Origin: Triglochin maritima
Taxonomy: Eukaryota > Streptophyta > Magnoliopsida > Alismatales > Juncaginaceae
Direction of reading: 5' to 3'
Length of the DNA: 64,000 nt
Assembly (NCBI GenBank): GCA_963682175.1
Contig: OY821775.1
Coordinates: 13,984,501 to 14,048,500 of the forward strand
In this document: one piece after another, positions 34,185 through 47,203 of the stretch
How positions within the stretch are numbered: the first letter of the stretch is position 1
Layout: every line of letters begins with the position of its first letter
Program-made: the position numbers and the translations under genes
Notes under the pieces: model-generated
What the model was told of the DNA's origin: nothing
The model's database searches: none
Seen by the model: only the letters and a program-made list of their open reading frames with translations

Positions 34185-34847
34185 ACTATGCTTCTTTATG
34201 TAGTTTCAACTTTTTTTTTAATAATAATTTAGTTTGAATCTTTTTTTAAGAAAGTTTTCATTGCATTATACGAAAGGATAAGAAGCTATGGAACTACAGC
34301 TTCTAATCTAAACATACAATGTTCCTCATCTCTTCGTCTCTCCTTCCCACCCCATTCCTCATCACCTCAACTCCACCTCATCAGCCAATGTTCGCAAGAT
34401 GTGCCAATCATCATTGGCATCAAACAGTCTCATGAAAGCATTACCGCCCTGAGTTGCATTACAAACATTGATGTTGTTCAGAAGTGGATCACTTTGTCCA
34501 ATAAGGTTTGATTGTGGTGTTTGTAGGGTGAGACCCGCTCGATCTCCTAAGCTCGGCCTTTGCTTGTTTGACACCATCGCTTTGAAGTGTGTCTCCCGTA
34601 AGTTTTGTTCTTGTCCAAGATAAAACCAAGTCAAAGCATTAATTCATAACAATAATTAATTAAGTCAACTCAGGCATTTATTCATAAAATTAAGTCAAAG
34701 CATTTATTCATAACAATAATTCATAATCCATAACAGGGGAGTTATTTTCCTAAACCATATAGACCACACAAAAAAAATTAAGGCATTCCAATCAGCAATC
34801 CCTAAATCGAGATGATTCTGAATTGCAGTTCTAAAAGAAATGTATTT
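34185..34847. other. Intergenic DNA with an unrecognised minus-strand frame
   Basis: A 90-codon minus-strand frame (34362-34634, MTWFYLGQEQNLRETHFKAM ... LADEVELR) has no family I recognise and no splice or promoter support, so it may be chance or a gene remnant. The short AAGTCAAAGCATTTATTCATAA phrase recurs three times at 34630-34730. No transposon ends seen. Confidence 0.4.
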
Positions 34848-37050
34848 TGTAACGTCCCAAACCAACATAAAATTTTAAAATTAAACACAATAGAGTACAC
34901 CCAAAAGAGCGGGACATTACTCGAATCTCATTCAAACGGTGCACCAGATTACATCACAGTTTGTCAAAAATTCATGATTTCATCAAAGTATAGACACGGA
35001 CAAAATACAAGCAATCATGACGACCTCAATAGTCAGATGAAAGGATCCGGTCCCAGAACGCACGCATCCACAATCACCACCCAATCATAACATACTACGG
35101 TCCGGAAAAGCAAATGTGACAACAATGCCTGAGTTTCCATAACGAAAATCCCGTATACCAAGCTCACCTATATGCATGCTAAAGTATAATGAAATAAACC
35201 TATCATACTAGTGGCATGTCATGATATATAATGCAACAGGCGAAACGATTCCCTCCAAAGGTAAATCAAGACCTCAGTCCTCACAATCATCATCGGGTCC
35301 CACTCGGAGACCTACCGCTGGCACAAACAATCTTACAGACAGTACCCAACGCACCCCACACGCGACTACACTAGTCAAGGGTTCGGTGAGGAGCCTCCTC
35401 ACTTCTGTGTCAGTAGAATTAGATCTGAAACATGTGGTCAACACCACACAAGCAGAGTCGTTGCTCAAGTAGGTCCATCTCACTTGATTGTGCCACAACC
35501 AAGCTACCTGCGGGAATACATCGTCGATTAGTCACCACCGCCATAGTCCTCCTGCCGCCACTCGGTCGCACAAGGCCCTCCCGTTGGCACTCGGTTACGT
35601 GGGCCCAATCATCGCCATCAAGGTCAGTCGAAGGTATCCGTCGCCCAGAAGGCCAGCCAATCGACAGATCCAGACCAAAGTCCGCGGAGGTCATCGTGCT
35701 CCGTGAGTCGAGAAACATTGTGCACTAGGATCAGTGATCCCTCAGGGATACTACTCTAAATGAGTCAATGTAAAGCATTAGACCATGCCAGAGTCTATAG
35801 CAAAGGTGGCCCGTCCCAAGTATCCACATTCTTCCACTCGGCGGTCCCTGGGTAGGCACGATCAACACACCCACCGTCACCTCATGTCTCACGTACTAGG
35901 AGAGGACATATGCTTCCGTGGACAGAGCTGACACTTAATAAAGACAAAGGCTTAGTCTTGTGCCCAAACGGTCGACCGAAAAAGGCAAGCTGGTCGACCT
36001 CTCCCAAGGGAGGGGAGACGCTCGAACAGACGCCCTTCCAACAATCAAACTCTGGATTCAAGACTTAAACCACAATCAGTCAAACAAAATAAATTGGGCG
36101 ATCAACCGTTTAGATGGTCAATGTTAAGACTAATACTAAGTTAAATAGGGCAACGGTCGAACGCAAAGGGGTCCCGTTCAACCAAAAATAATAGGGACAA
36201 TCCTACATTTATCTAGTCATAATCGGTCGAACCAATATACTATTGGTCATCCTAACATCCAGTTCACTTAAGTTACCGGTCGGAACATGTTCTAGGACGG
36301 TCGACCATTTGGGTGGTCAACGCCTCGTCCATGTCAAAATCACATAACAATGGTTGAACGCAAATGAGGCTCGTTCAACCAAAAATCACAGAGTCTTTCT
36401 CCGCCCAACAATTATGCACGCATTGTCGACCACCGCAAGACATCGTCCGACCGATGCTAGGTGAAATCGGTGAACTACACTAAGGTCGGTCAATCGCTAA
36501 CAAACATCAGTCGACTGTTACTCGACAACTACGTAGTCGTGCTACGTTTAACATGCTGCCCCTTGTCGCCGGCGTGGTCTCCGACCTTGGGAGACAAGTA
36601 AAATCCCATACAACGATAAGTAAAACCCCACACCACAAGTGTGAGCAGAACAAAAACTATTGAACTTGGCATACCTTTCTCGTTGGAATTTGCCAAAGAA
36701 CATTCACGCTGACAACTTTAACTTAGCGCCTAGCTGCCCTCGCTCTTAGCCGTCTCTTTGCTCCTCTAGACTGGAGCTCCAGTCGTCTCCTCCGCTCACC
36801 GTCGTCCGAGGAGCTAAGGGAGAAGAGAAAGAGTGAGAAGGAGAAGGATGTTTGTGATGAAGAAGAAGAGAAGGGAGAGGCGTGGGGTTTCTCTTATAAC
36901 TTAACCAACCAAACAACACCTCACCCATACCTCCCATCCTCTAAGCCTTACCCCCCTCACCTCAGCACATACATCCCCAGTCAACACTCATCTAATCTCC
37001 GGACCAACTACCATTATCACCCTTAATTTTGGTTTAGGATTCTAGAATCC
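34848..37050 (-). repeat. G 3' LTR, decayed
   Basis: The 34848 end is clear; the 37050 end is approximate, placed next to a reverse-strand GAATTTCGTGGATGAAATTT and a decayed polypurine stretch. It contains GGTCGACC palindromes at 35969-35978, 35992-35999 and 36299-36306 and many decayed relatives up to about 36530. Confidence 0.6.
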
Positions 37051-37079
37051 ACCATCCTTAAAGAAATTTCATCCACGAA

Positions 37080-38109
37080 ATTCAAACCAGGCAACTCACT
37101 GAAAAGCTCTGGGTACTGCTTAAGAAATCACTACTCGATCTCCTAGGTGGCATCGCGCTCGTTGTGGGGTTGCCAATGGACCTTCACCATCGGAATGGTC
37201 CTCCTCCTGAGCTGGTACTTCATGCGGTCTACGATCTCCACTAGCCTCCCCTTTAGAGATAAGTCATGCTGGATCTATGGAACCTCTATCTCTATAACAT
37301 GAGCTGAGTATGCAACGTACTTCCTCAACATCGAAACATGGAAGACGCTGTGAAGACCTAAAAATTGTGACGACAGAGCAATCTAGTAGGCAACCTCATC
37401 GACACGGTCTAGGATCTCGAACGAACCAATATACCCCGTACTGAGCTTCCCTTTCTTCCCAAACCTCATTACTCCCTTGGTAGGAGAGATCTTCAGAAAC
37501 ACGTGGTAGTCAACCTTAAAACTCAACACTCGTCTGCCCCTATCAGCATAGCTCTTCTACTTGCTCTGCACCGTGGCCAGCCTTATCCTGATCACATCAA
37601 CCTTCTTTGCATATATCTGCACAAGCTCTGGCCCACTAATTGCCTCTTGTCTACATCACTCCAGCATAACAGTGATCTGCATGCATGCCTCGTACAGTGT
37701 CATCCCAATACTCACGTGATAGCGGTTGCTGTAGGCAAACTCTATTAGTGGCAGGTGACCATCCCAGTGTCTTGCCGAATCCAGTATACATTCTCTCAGC
37801 ATATCCTCCAAGTCTGCATAGTCCTCTCTGACTGTCCGTCTGACTACGAGTGAAATGATGTCCGTCTGACTGTCCGTCAACTACTGCAACTGCTTCACCA
37901 ACTCTACTAACTCTGCAGGTGTCATCCGATATGGAGCCTTCGAATGCGGTGTGGTACCTGCCGGCTCCCACCAACTCAATACCGAACTTGAGATCTCTAG
38001 TCCAGGGATATCTACTAGGAAAACCTCTGGGAATCTTGTACTACCTTGATGTCCTCCAACTTCCTCGTCTCGGGGTTTGGAATGACCAGAGTAGCCAAAA
38101 AAACTATGT
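37080..38109 (-). pseudogene. G pol remnant: RT start fused to integrase end
   Basis: Reverse strand from the right: VIPNPETRKLEDIKVVQDSQ (38075), then RDLKFGIELV and MTPAELVELVKQLQ (37990-37890), the entry to the gypsy RT domain. Immediately after comes TDSQTDIISL, EDMLRECILD and HWDGHLPLIEFAYSNRYHVS (37870-37730), the integrase C-terminal half, then the post-integrase part with GKKGKLSTGYIGSFEI-like sequence (about 37400-37470). The RT core, RNase H and integrase catalytic core are missing. The junction near 37860-37890 lies in repeated TGTCCGTCTGACT. Confidence 0.75.
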
Positions 38110-39516
38110 TGTTGCCTTTTTTGCCTTAATCTATATTAATTTTGATGTTTAATTAAACTAATCTTAATCAATCAACGTAATCAATCAAAGTGAGCAAACA
38201 CGATTACATGCATTGCATACATACTTGTATACTCGCAATCATCTTAATAGGTTGATCAAGATAATCAACAAAAGGAGCATTGGGACAAAGGCATCAAGAC
38301 TCAAGACTTGTAATCAAAGCTTTGGACCAAGACAAGTAATTTTGTATTTATTGAGTCCATAAGGTTTAATGTAAACTTGAGCACTAGGATTTTGTCCCGT
38401 CAAGATTCGATAAACCGAATCCCAGACGGTTGACAAAAACCTTATAGTTTGGTCCACCGAACACCTATCAATAACCCGAATTCTTCCCACCAGTAAAACC
38501 TAAGTGTTATCTGGAATTGCCCCTACGGAAGACCGAACCACCTTCGGTCAACCGAATAGCCCTGGATCGGTTTTGGACTTTGCTCCAACGGTCGCTTTTG
38601 AATCAAGCCCCTAGAGCCCAATTGTTTTGTCCTAATTTGGATGATCGAATATATATCGGTCAACCTAGTCCTTCTTGGCTTTAAGAACCTAACAACTATT
38701 AACACGTGGCACTTGACCGTTGTACCCAATCAGTATTTGAGCTATAACTGTCAGTTCAAAACCCACGCTAAACTTTGGTTTACTGAAGTGTACACGGTCA
38801 ATCGAACTTGAATAGATAAGAGCCCAACCAATTTTACTTTCTACCTTGGAACGGTGAACCGAATGGAATTTGGTTAACCGAACATAATTATGGCTAAAAT
38901 GTTAAAAGCTACTGGAAGTTGGTGAACGGTGATCCGAACCACTTTCGGTCAATCGTATGCTTAATTCAGACCAATCCTTCGGGCTACCGTTCGGTAAACG
39001 CTCGACCGAATATGCATAGAAAACTGCCCGAGTATAAGTCACATCTTGCATTCTCATTGGTCAATTTCCCACCAACTCCCAAACGGCTAGTAGAGATTGA
39101 ATGCTTATAAATAGGACCTTATTTGATGGTTTTGTGACTCAAAAATACTCTCTATCAATCCAATACTCAAAGCCAAATCCTCTTCATCTTCAAGCTCTCA
39201 ATCCTCAACACTCAAGCTTAAACTTCACCACTTTATTATCCAATTGTATATCCATATCCAAGTGTTCTCAAGTATAGAGTGTTAGTTAGATTGTGATTCC
39301 ATCTCCCAATTCAAGAATCGCCAAATAGTTGTAAAGCTTCGAGAAAGTTCCCTCTCGGGTTGTGAGAGGAGACACGAGCGAGGCGAGGTTGTTCGCGAGG
39401 CTCGATTGTTGTAAACGGCGTTGATCTCGGCCCGGAAAGGAGATCAGTTAGTGGAATCGTAAGCGAGGCACGAGGGATCGAGTGAGGCTTGCGAGGAGGA
39501 CTAGGACCCGGGTGTG
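38110..39516 (+). repeat. B 5' LTR, upstream part
   Basis: Starts TGTTGCCTTTTTTGCC, aligning with the 3' LTR start TGTTGGCTTTTTTGCC. It is interrupted by A2 at GACCCGGGTGTG. Most of its CGGTCGACCG sites have become CGGTCAACCG or similar. Confidence 0.88.
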
Positions 39517-41590
39517 TGAAGGGAATGTGTTCTAAAAAGTTTTACTTTTAAATGTCAATTATTATGAATTGAATGAGAAAATCGTTTTGTTCCTTGTTTA
39601 TGTTATTCGTCTTTTAGAAGTGTTAAGGAAGAGGCTCTTGGTCCTTAACCGTAGAGCTCTAAAAGATATTGGTTTACATAAAACAAAAGATATTCGCAAT
39701 CATGGTAATTAACATGGGACATTAATTACCGGGTTAAGATTGTCGTGTTGGTCATAGATCATTGTAGCTCTACAAGTGAGTGACAACACGGGTACACAAA
39801 AGAGGAAAATATTACTTTTGTATACTGAATTGACCTAACAAGTAAAATATTATAGAAATGTGTTTCTGTGTCATTAATATTTTACTGTGTCCTTGGTCCT
39901 TTTGATATGAAACTTATATCCTATCGCTTAAGGAGTTCTTAATTAGACTAGTGTCTTGAGCTATCGATGAGTGTAGTGTAAAGGCATTAGTTGGTTAAGT
40001 ACAACTTTTGTTGGAGAAGATAGCTAGTCAAAAGATTATCATTGCCCTTCTTAATTGAGTAATGATATTAGTGGGCCCCTTGATAAAGCAAAGTTATAAT
40101 GTGCACAATGTGATTTGAGTTAAGTCACATATTTATAACTAGCTTAAAGAGAATCAAGAAATGAATACTAATACAAAGATGACACAATACTACTTTGTGT
40201 GTATTCTTAATATCATGAGGCAAGGGACGGACACAAGTGGTGCACTCCATCACTAAATGGATCGGGTTTTTGTTCGAGTGGAATTAAGACATCTAACTAA
40301 TTGGGAGCTATAATGTGTAGCTAGATACCGCTTATAGCTTGTGATATTAAGCTCTTAATATCACTGCCAACTTAGTTTAGATCCTCCCATAGGTCACACC
40401 ACAAAACTGGGAAACGAGGTATGGGGATTTTGAGTTCATATGATGTGTCGGCTTTCATGTGGAAAATATGACACATGGGGTGAACACGCAAAATCAAGAT
40501 TATGTTGTGATTAATAACATAATTAGAATCTAAATTAAATTCATATGTGATGTAAATATTATGGGTGTAATGATTTATCATTACATAGGATAATATGTTA
40601 CATAAGTTGTGAATTTACTACTAATCCCGAAATGTCAAATTTTGTAGGGGTTAAAACCGAAATTTGACAAGTCTGCATGCACTGTGCAAAAACGGTCGAC
40701 CGCTAGACCATAAACGGTCGACCGAATGTTGCGCGGTCGACCGCAATATTGCATGGTCGACCGGATGTGTATCGAGCGTAACGAGAATTTCGTCTGTTCG
40801 TTTTCGGTCGACCGGATTGTTTCGGTCGGTCGACCGAACATTGCGATGAAATTTTTTTGTTACTAACGGTCGACCGAATATATCGATTGGTCGACCGAAA
40901 CCTGGTCGAAACGGTCGACCGGACCTCGCGAACGGTCGACCGGCCAGACGGTTTTATCCAGAATTAATTTGAGAATTAATTAGATCATGCATGGAATTGG
41001 TCCATAATTGATTTAATTCGTGGCTAATATTATTTATTATTAAATAATGGATGGTTAGATGGAATTTTTGCATGAGATCATGGGCAAGGGGTTGCACATG
41101 AATAGGTAATTTGGAAATAACCTATAAATACAAGGTTATCTCATTACCTCCTTAATTAATTTTGATTATTTTCTTGTGCAAAAATCTCTCTCTATAATTC
41201 TCCACGAAAATTCCTTAATTCTTAAGTTTAGTTTTAGTTTCAAGAGGGCTTCTTCTCAAGGAAACTAAAGAGAGGTTAGTAATTAGATTCTAAACCCTAT
41301 TGGAGTTCGAGAGGCTAGCTCTTCTCTCTCCAATCTCTTAGAGTTTGGTGAAATCTCGGAGGCATCCGGCGCGGCGTGAAGCATCATCAACGTCTTCGAA
41401 TATTCAAGAAGTTTTAGAGAACTTCTAGGTATGATTTCGGAATCCTTGGTTTGTTTTAATAAAAGTTTTAAAACTAGTTATTGAAACAAACTAGTACATG
41501 CATGAAATAAATCATAGAAAATTGTATAAGATCCGTATTATGCTTAAAATTCCAAAAATATATAGGCATAATTAAACATGAAATCCTACA
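39517..41590 (+). repeat. A2 5' LTR (2074 bp)
   Basis: TGAAGGGAATGTG...GAAATCCTACA. TATA box TATAAATA at 41123-41130, lying between ATAACCT (41117-41123) and AGGTTAT (41133-41139). Confidence 0.97.
40693..40943. repeat. GGTCGACC palindrome array in A2 U3 (5' LTR)
   Basis: Ten copies of GGTCGACC, most as CGGTCGACCG, in 250 bp, about 180-430 bp upstream of the TATA box. The 3' LTR has the same array at about 48465-48715. Confidence 0.95.
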
Positions 41591-41591
41591 G

Positions 41592-41603
41592 TGGTATCAG
41601 AGC
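41592..41603 (+). promoter_or_regulatory. A2 primer-binding site (initiator tRNA-Met)
   Basis: TGGTATCAGAGC, one base after the LTR. Confidence 0.96.
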
Positions 41604-43090
41604 ATAGGTTTCAATTTTTTCATGATTTATGGCTGTAAACAAATTTAGTTTACCATCTAGGATTTAAACAATTCGTTTTACCGGTTTTTTCGGTCTTTAA
41701 ATGGTTGTTGAAATAATTCTTTATAATAATTCGTTTTAAATGTTTTGAATGTTTAAAACATGTCATGTAATTATTAGAATTATGATTTAGACATAAGTCT
41801 AACTTGCAATAATTTCGTTTTAAGTATAAACGATTATTTTGTAAGAGAATCAACAAAACCGAAAAACTGCGATTCATCTTTCCATAGGAAATTGGATGGA
41901 CAGCGGTTCAAAATTAATTTTTGAACTATGGATGCATGAAAAACGTTTTTAATGGATTTCAAAATGTTTTTCAAAGAATTGTTTGAGATTCTAGATGCTT
42001 GATAAACTAGGTTGGATAGTTTATAGCGATATTGCGTGCATGGATGCTCGAGTTGTTTTGCAGGAATTGTGAGTTTGTATGTTCCAAATCAGCAGCTATG
42101 AATGTTTATAATTGTTATAATACAGGGGCTTATGTATGTAAAAGCCAAATTCTCTATTTCCATCTTTTAGATAAATTGCATATGCATATGAGAGGTTTTT
42201 AAATCGGACTTGCACTAGTCGGTTTTTATCGAATGTGAGGAGCATGTTTATTTTCTGTAAAATCTACGTCTCCGGTGCAAGAGGAAGTCGTCTCTGTAGT
42301 GTATCGATCGAGGATCGAAGATCAGGGATCGAGGATCGAAGGGAACATATAAACTCACACGATGTGGATTGTGTGAATGTTTAATTACTGTTTTTATCTT
42401 GCTATGCATGTGATGAATGTGTGGAATGTTAGGATGTGTATGATTAATAATATGCATGATAACCTAAAATTCTAAATCACATGTTAAATTGTCCAAACAA
42501 AAATTAAGAATAAATTTCCTTCTTATTTCATCCACTAGCAGCCATTGATCGAGGGATACTCTGCTCGCCCTTAGCGGGAGATACCTCCCTCCATCTTTGG
42601 GAATAGTGGGAGATATAATGGTTGTCTGTTGTTGTGCCACAATTAAATGTATGAGGTGTGATTCACCCTAGTGAACCCCGAGTATGTTTAGTTGTGAATA
42701 CAATGGATAAACGTATCTCGTATCAAATGAAAATAAGTTTTCTTAACATTACCTAGAGCCCTCGCTCGGTTTTGGGAAAAAGTTTTTCTTACGAGGATAT
42801 GTCGTATTCCCTCATGATTAAAACGACAAGAGTCACAAGAGTTTGAAGATGCTAAATGTTGCTAAAATTCAAAAAGGTTGTGATTAGAAAATGATTTCTT
42901 ACCTTGATATTGTAATGTATTCGATAGCCCTTAGCTAGTCTATATTACAATTAATAGGATCTTGGATTGTTGCATTTATGGACAAGATTTTAATTTGCAA
43001 CATTTACATTTATATATTCGATATATGTATGCATGTGTATTAAAACATAAAATTGGCATTAAAATCCTATATGATTTATTTTGTAGAAAA
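41604..43090 (+). other. A2 leader, non-coding
   Basis: About 1.5 kb before gag with a short tandem GATCGAGGATCGAA repeat (42306-42341). No gene seen. Confidence 0.8.
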
Positions 43091-46000
43091 ATGTCGAACA
43101 TCCAACCTATCGTATGATCCATGATAGAAAAACACCCTTTAGCAAATGATGGCTCAAACTTCATTACTTGGCAACTCAAACTCAACATCGTGTTAAAGTT
43201 TGAGAAACTATCTCACATTTTGGAAGGTCCAATCCCAAAATGGAATGAGAGATTAACCGATGAAGAGAAAGAGGCTAAAGCCAAGTGGGAAGACCAAGAG
43301 AACCAAGTTCACGGTCTTATGCTAGCATCCATGGGTGACTCGCTTCAAGCGAAATACTTGGATTCAAAACCCAAGAAGACCATGGAGGCTCTATCAAAGA
43401 TGTTCAGGGATAGTGCCCGAAAGGAGCGCTATAAGACCACCATCGCACTCACAAGGTGCCATATGGCGGAGGGAACATCGGTATCTGTGCATTTTCCCAC
43501 GATGCAAGGATACCTTGAGAAGTTGGCAAAGCTCTCTTCACCAATGCCCGAGGAAATTGCTGAAGATATGATTTTTGGCTCTCTAGCCCCGTCCTTTAAG
43601 GACTTTGTGATGCACTACCACGTGCGTGAAAAAGGGGTGACTCTTGAGGAGCTTCACAACGCTCTCAAAACTGCTGAAGTTGACATGGGCAAGGGTAGGG
43701 ACAAGCAAGTCCTTGCCGTCCATGGGAGGAGCCAAAAGATTGGTAAAGGAAAGGGCAAATCTACCAAAAGTGGTTCAATCAAGAGAAAGGGAGTAGGAGG
43801 TGCTCGTGCGAGTGCCTGGAGGGGGAAATCTCAGAAATCTCCAACTCCCAATACGGAGTGCTTTCACTGCGGTGAAAAAGGACACATCCGGCCAAATTGC
43901 CCCAAGTACAAGGAAGACCTTGACAACGGAGTGATTGAACGTCGGCGCCCCAAAAAGGCCAAAGGTATATTTGTTATTGAAATAAATTTAGCCACCTCTG
44001 TCTAGGATTGGGTAATTGATACCGGATCTTGTGCTCACATAGTTTCTAATGTGCAGCTACTCATGGATAGGAAGGAACTCGTAAGGAACGAGGTAGAATT
44101 GAAGGTCGGAAATGGTGCGAACGTGTCTGCGGTTGCACAAGGTTCTGTGGTGCTTCAATTGTGTAGTGGTTTAAATTTATGTCTAAAGAATGTTTATTAT
44201 GTACCTTCGATCAGCAAGAATATTATTTCTGTATCATGTCTGGATATGGATAATTTTAATATAAATATTTCAAATTTTTGTCTGTCTATATCGAAGAATG
44301 GTGTGTTCTATGCAAATGCGTTCATAAGGAATGGTCTCTATTTGCTTGAATTGGATAATAAACAGATCTTTAATATCAATAACAAAAGACTTAAGACCAC
44401 TCACGAGAATGATACTCTCTTGTGGCACTATCGTCTTGGTCACATAAATGAAAAGCGCATCAAGAAATTGCAAGAAGCTAACCTTCTTGGTCTACTTGAT
44501 TTTAAATCATTGGAGACGTGCCAACCATGTCTAATGGAAAAAATGACCAAAAAGCCTTTCAAGAAGAAAGGCCCAAGGGCGAGTGGCTTGTTGGATTTGA
44601 TACATTCCGATGTATGTGGTCCAATGAGTACTAGTGCACGAGATGGTTTCAGGTACTTTATTACGTTCACGGATGATTATAGTCGTTATGGCTATGTTTA
44701 TCTAATGAGAAACAAAAGTGAATCTTTTGACAAGTTCAAAGAATTCAAGAATGAAGTAGAGAACCAACTCGACAAGAAAATCAAGTCTCTACGAACGGAT
44801 CGTGGAGGTGAGTACTTAAGTGCCGAATTTGACTCATACCTAAAGGAGTTTGGTATTGTTCCTCAACTCACCCCTCCCGGTACACCTCAGTGGAATGGGG
44901 TATCCGAAAGGAGGAATAGGACATTGCTCGATATGGTTTGGTCAATGATGAGTCATGCGGAATTACCTCTTTACTTTTGGAGTTATGCACTACAAACTGC
45001 GGCTTACACACTAAATAATGTTCCATCCAAATCCGTGGAGAGAACTCCTTATGAGCTATGGAGTGGTAAAACACCTAAGCTCAGTTTTCTCAAGATTTGG
45101 GGTTGTGAGGCTTACGTCAAGAGACTGATGTCGACCAAACTTCAACCAAAAGCGGATAAGTGCTTCTTTATTGGTTATCGCCGTGAGACAAGGGGATACT
45201 ACTTTTGGCATATCACCTCCAATCGAGTGATTGTAGAGAGGGATGCCACATTTCTGGAAAAAGAATTTCTAGAAAGAGTAAAAAGTAGTGGGCGTAGGGT
45301 TGTGCTTGAGGAAACTCAAGATACTCTACAAGATCATGACATGAATGATGACATTCAAGATCATGAAGGCCCAACCGAGATTCCTTTAGTTAGTGGGAGC
45401 GTGAGCGAGAGACCATCACAAGAAATTGTGAGAGAATCTCAATCATTCCCACCAAGTGTACGTTCAAGAGTTGAACGTGAACCCACTCCTCAATAAATTG
45501 TGGAAGAAGTTCGAGAGACACGAGAAGAACCAAAAGAACTTAGAAGGTCAACAAGGGAAAGGAAGAAACCCGATATGTATTTGGGAGTTCATGAAATCAT
45601 GGTACTAGATACCAATGATCCCTTGACCTTCCAAGAAGCAATGGAAAGGGAAGACTCCAAACTATGGCTTAAGGCCATGGAATCCAAAATAGAATCCACG
45701 TATGATAATCAAGTGTGGAACTTGGTTGACCTTCCTCAAGGGAAAAAGGCCATTCAAAATAAATGGGTTTTTAAGAGGAAGATGGACATGGATGGGAACT
45801 TGACGACCTACAAAGCGAGGCTTGTAGCGAAGGGTTTCACTCAAGTTCAAGGAATTGACTATGATGAAACTTATTCACCGGTTGCCATGTTCAAGTCTAT
45901 TCGGATCATGCTCGCTATTGCCGCATTTCACGACTATGAAATATGGAAAATGGATGTCAAAATGGCGTTCCTTAATGGGAACTTGGAGGAGGATGTGTAC

Positions 46001-47203
46001 ATGGTACAGCCTCAAGGTTTTGAAGATCCAAAGAATAGTGAGAAGGTATGCAAGCTTCAAAGATCCATTTATGGATTGAAGCAAGCATCAAGGAGTTGGA
46101 ACAAACGCTTTGACGAGGAAGTGAAGAAGCTTCACTTCGTTCAAAGTAAGGAAGAACCTTGTATATACAAGAAGGTTAGTGGGAGCCATGTAGTATTCCT
46201 AATCTTATATGTCGATGACATATTGCTTATGGGCAATCATATTCCTTTGCTTGAGCAAACGAGAAGTTCATTGAAATCTGCATTTTCGATGAAGGACATG
46301 GGTGAGGCTCAATACATCTTGGGAATCAAGATATATCGAGATAGATCTCACAGACTCATTGGCCTCAGTCAACGTACATACATTGACAAGGTCTTGGAAA
46401 GGTTCAAGGTGAACAACTCCAAAAAGGGCAGTGTGCCAATGAGTATGGGTGTGCAACTCAAGAAGTCTCAACGTGCGCAATCACGTAAGGACTTAGAGTA
46501 CATGAATGATGTCCCTTATGCTTCGGCAATTGGGTCGATCATGTACGTGATGACTTGCACAAGACCCGATGTCTCGTATGCTCTAAGCGTGACAAGTCGT
46601 CACCAATCCAACGCAGGTCCTGAGCATTGGACTGCGGTCAAGAATATCCTGAAGTACCTTAACCGGACTAAGGATAAGATTCTTGTTTATGGAGGACAAA
46701 GGGAATTGATAGCTGAAGGTTACTCGGATGCGAGTTTCATGAGTGATCCAGACGATAGAAGGTCGCAATCAGGATACGTCTTCCTTCTGAATGGTGGAGC
46801 TGTGAGTTGGCGTAGTTGGAAGCAAAGCACTACGGCCGACTCAACCACTGCTTCCGAAGTAATGGTTGTCGCTGAAGCGAGCAAGGAAGGAGTGTGGATT
46901 AAGAAGTTCCTTGAAGAGCTTGGAGTAGTTCCCTCGAGCGAGGGACCAATAGAGCTATTTTACGACAATAGTGCATCTATCTCGCAAATCAAGGATCCAA
47001 AATCACACCACAAAGTGAAGTACATGGATCGTAAGTACTTCGTGACGCGTGACCTCATCGACGAAGGCAAAATAAATCTGTTATGGGTGGACACCAACAA
47101 CAACACAGCTGATCCATTCACAAAACCCTTATCCCAAGCCAAGGGCGAAATGCATTTCGAGTCCATGGGATTGAGGAACCATGTAGATTGGCTTGATGAT
47201 TGA
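43091..47203 (+). pseudogene. A2 copia gag-pol polyprotein with three stops
   Basis: One reading frame of 1371 codons runs from ATG 43091 to a TGA at 47201-47203 and is broken only by TGA 43115-43117 (A1 has CGA), TAG 44003-44005 (A1 has CAG) and TAA 45494-45496 (A1 has GAA). Gag is followed by the knuckle CFHCGEKGHIRPNC (residues about 257-270), protease DTGS (about 310), LWHYRLGH (about 443), integrase Asp in HSDVCGPM (about 507), Asp in RTDRGGEY (about 570), Glu in SERRNRT (about 605), RT with FLILYVDDILLMGN (YVDD about 1039) and RNase H with GYSDASF, TTASEV and FYDNSAS. All catalytic motifs of a copia polyprotein are present, so only the stops disable it. Confidence 0.96.

Larger units (their letters stand above)
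34848..38109 (-). mobile_element. Tekay/Del-like Ty3/gypsy element G, internally deleted and cut by B
   Basis: Reads right to left: RT start, integrase C-terminal part, then 3' LTR. The LTR end on the reverse strand is GGTTTGGGACGTTACA at 34848, typical of Del/Tekay LTRs. The sequence stops at 38109 where Sirevirus LTR B begins; the rest is outside the window. It has many stops and frameshifts and is the oldest retroelement on this side. Confidence 0.75.

Noticed and set aside
34362..34634. A 90-codon minus-strand protein gene
   Set aside because: No recognised family, no splice or promoter signals, and frames of this size are common by chance here.
39350..39510. A GC-rich host exon before A2
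   Set aside because: It aligns with the R region of the Sirevirus LTR at 63455-63665, so it is LTR sequence.
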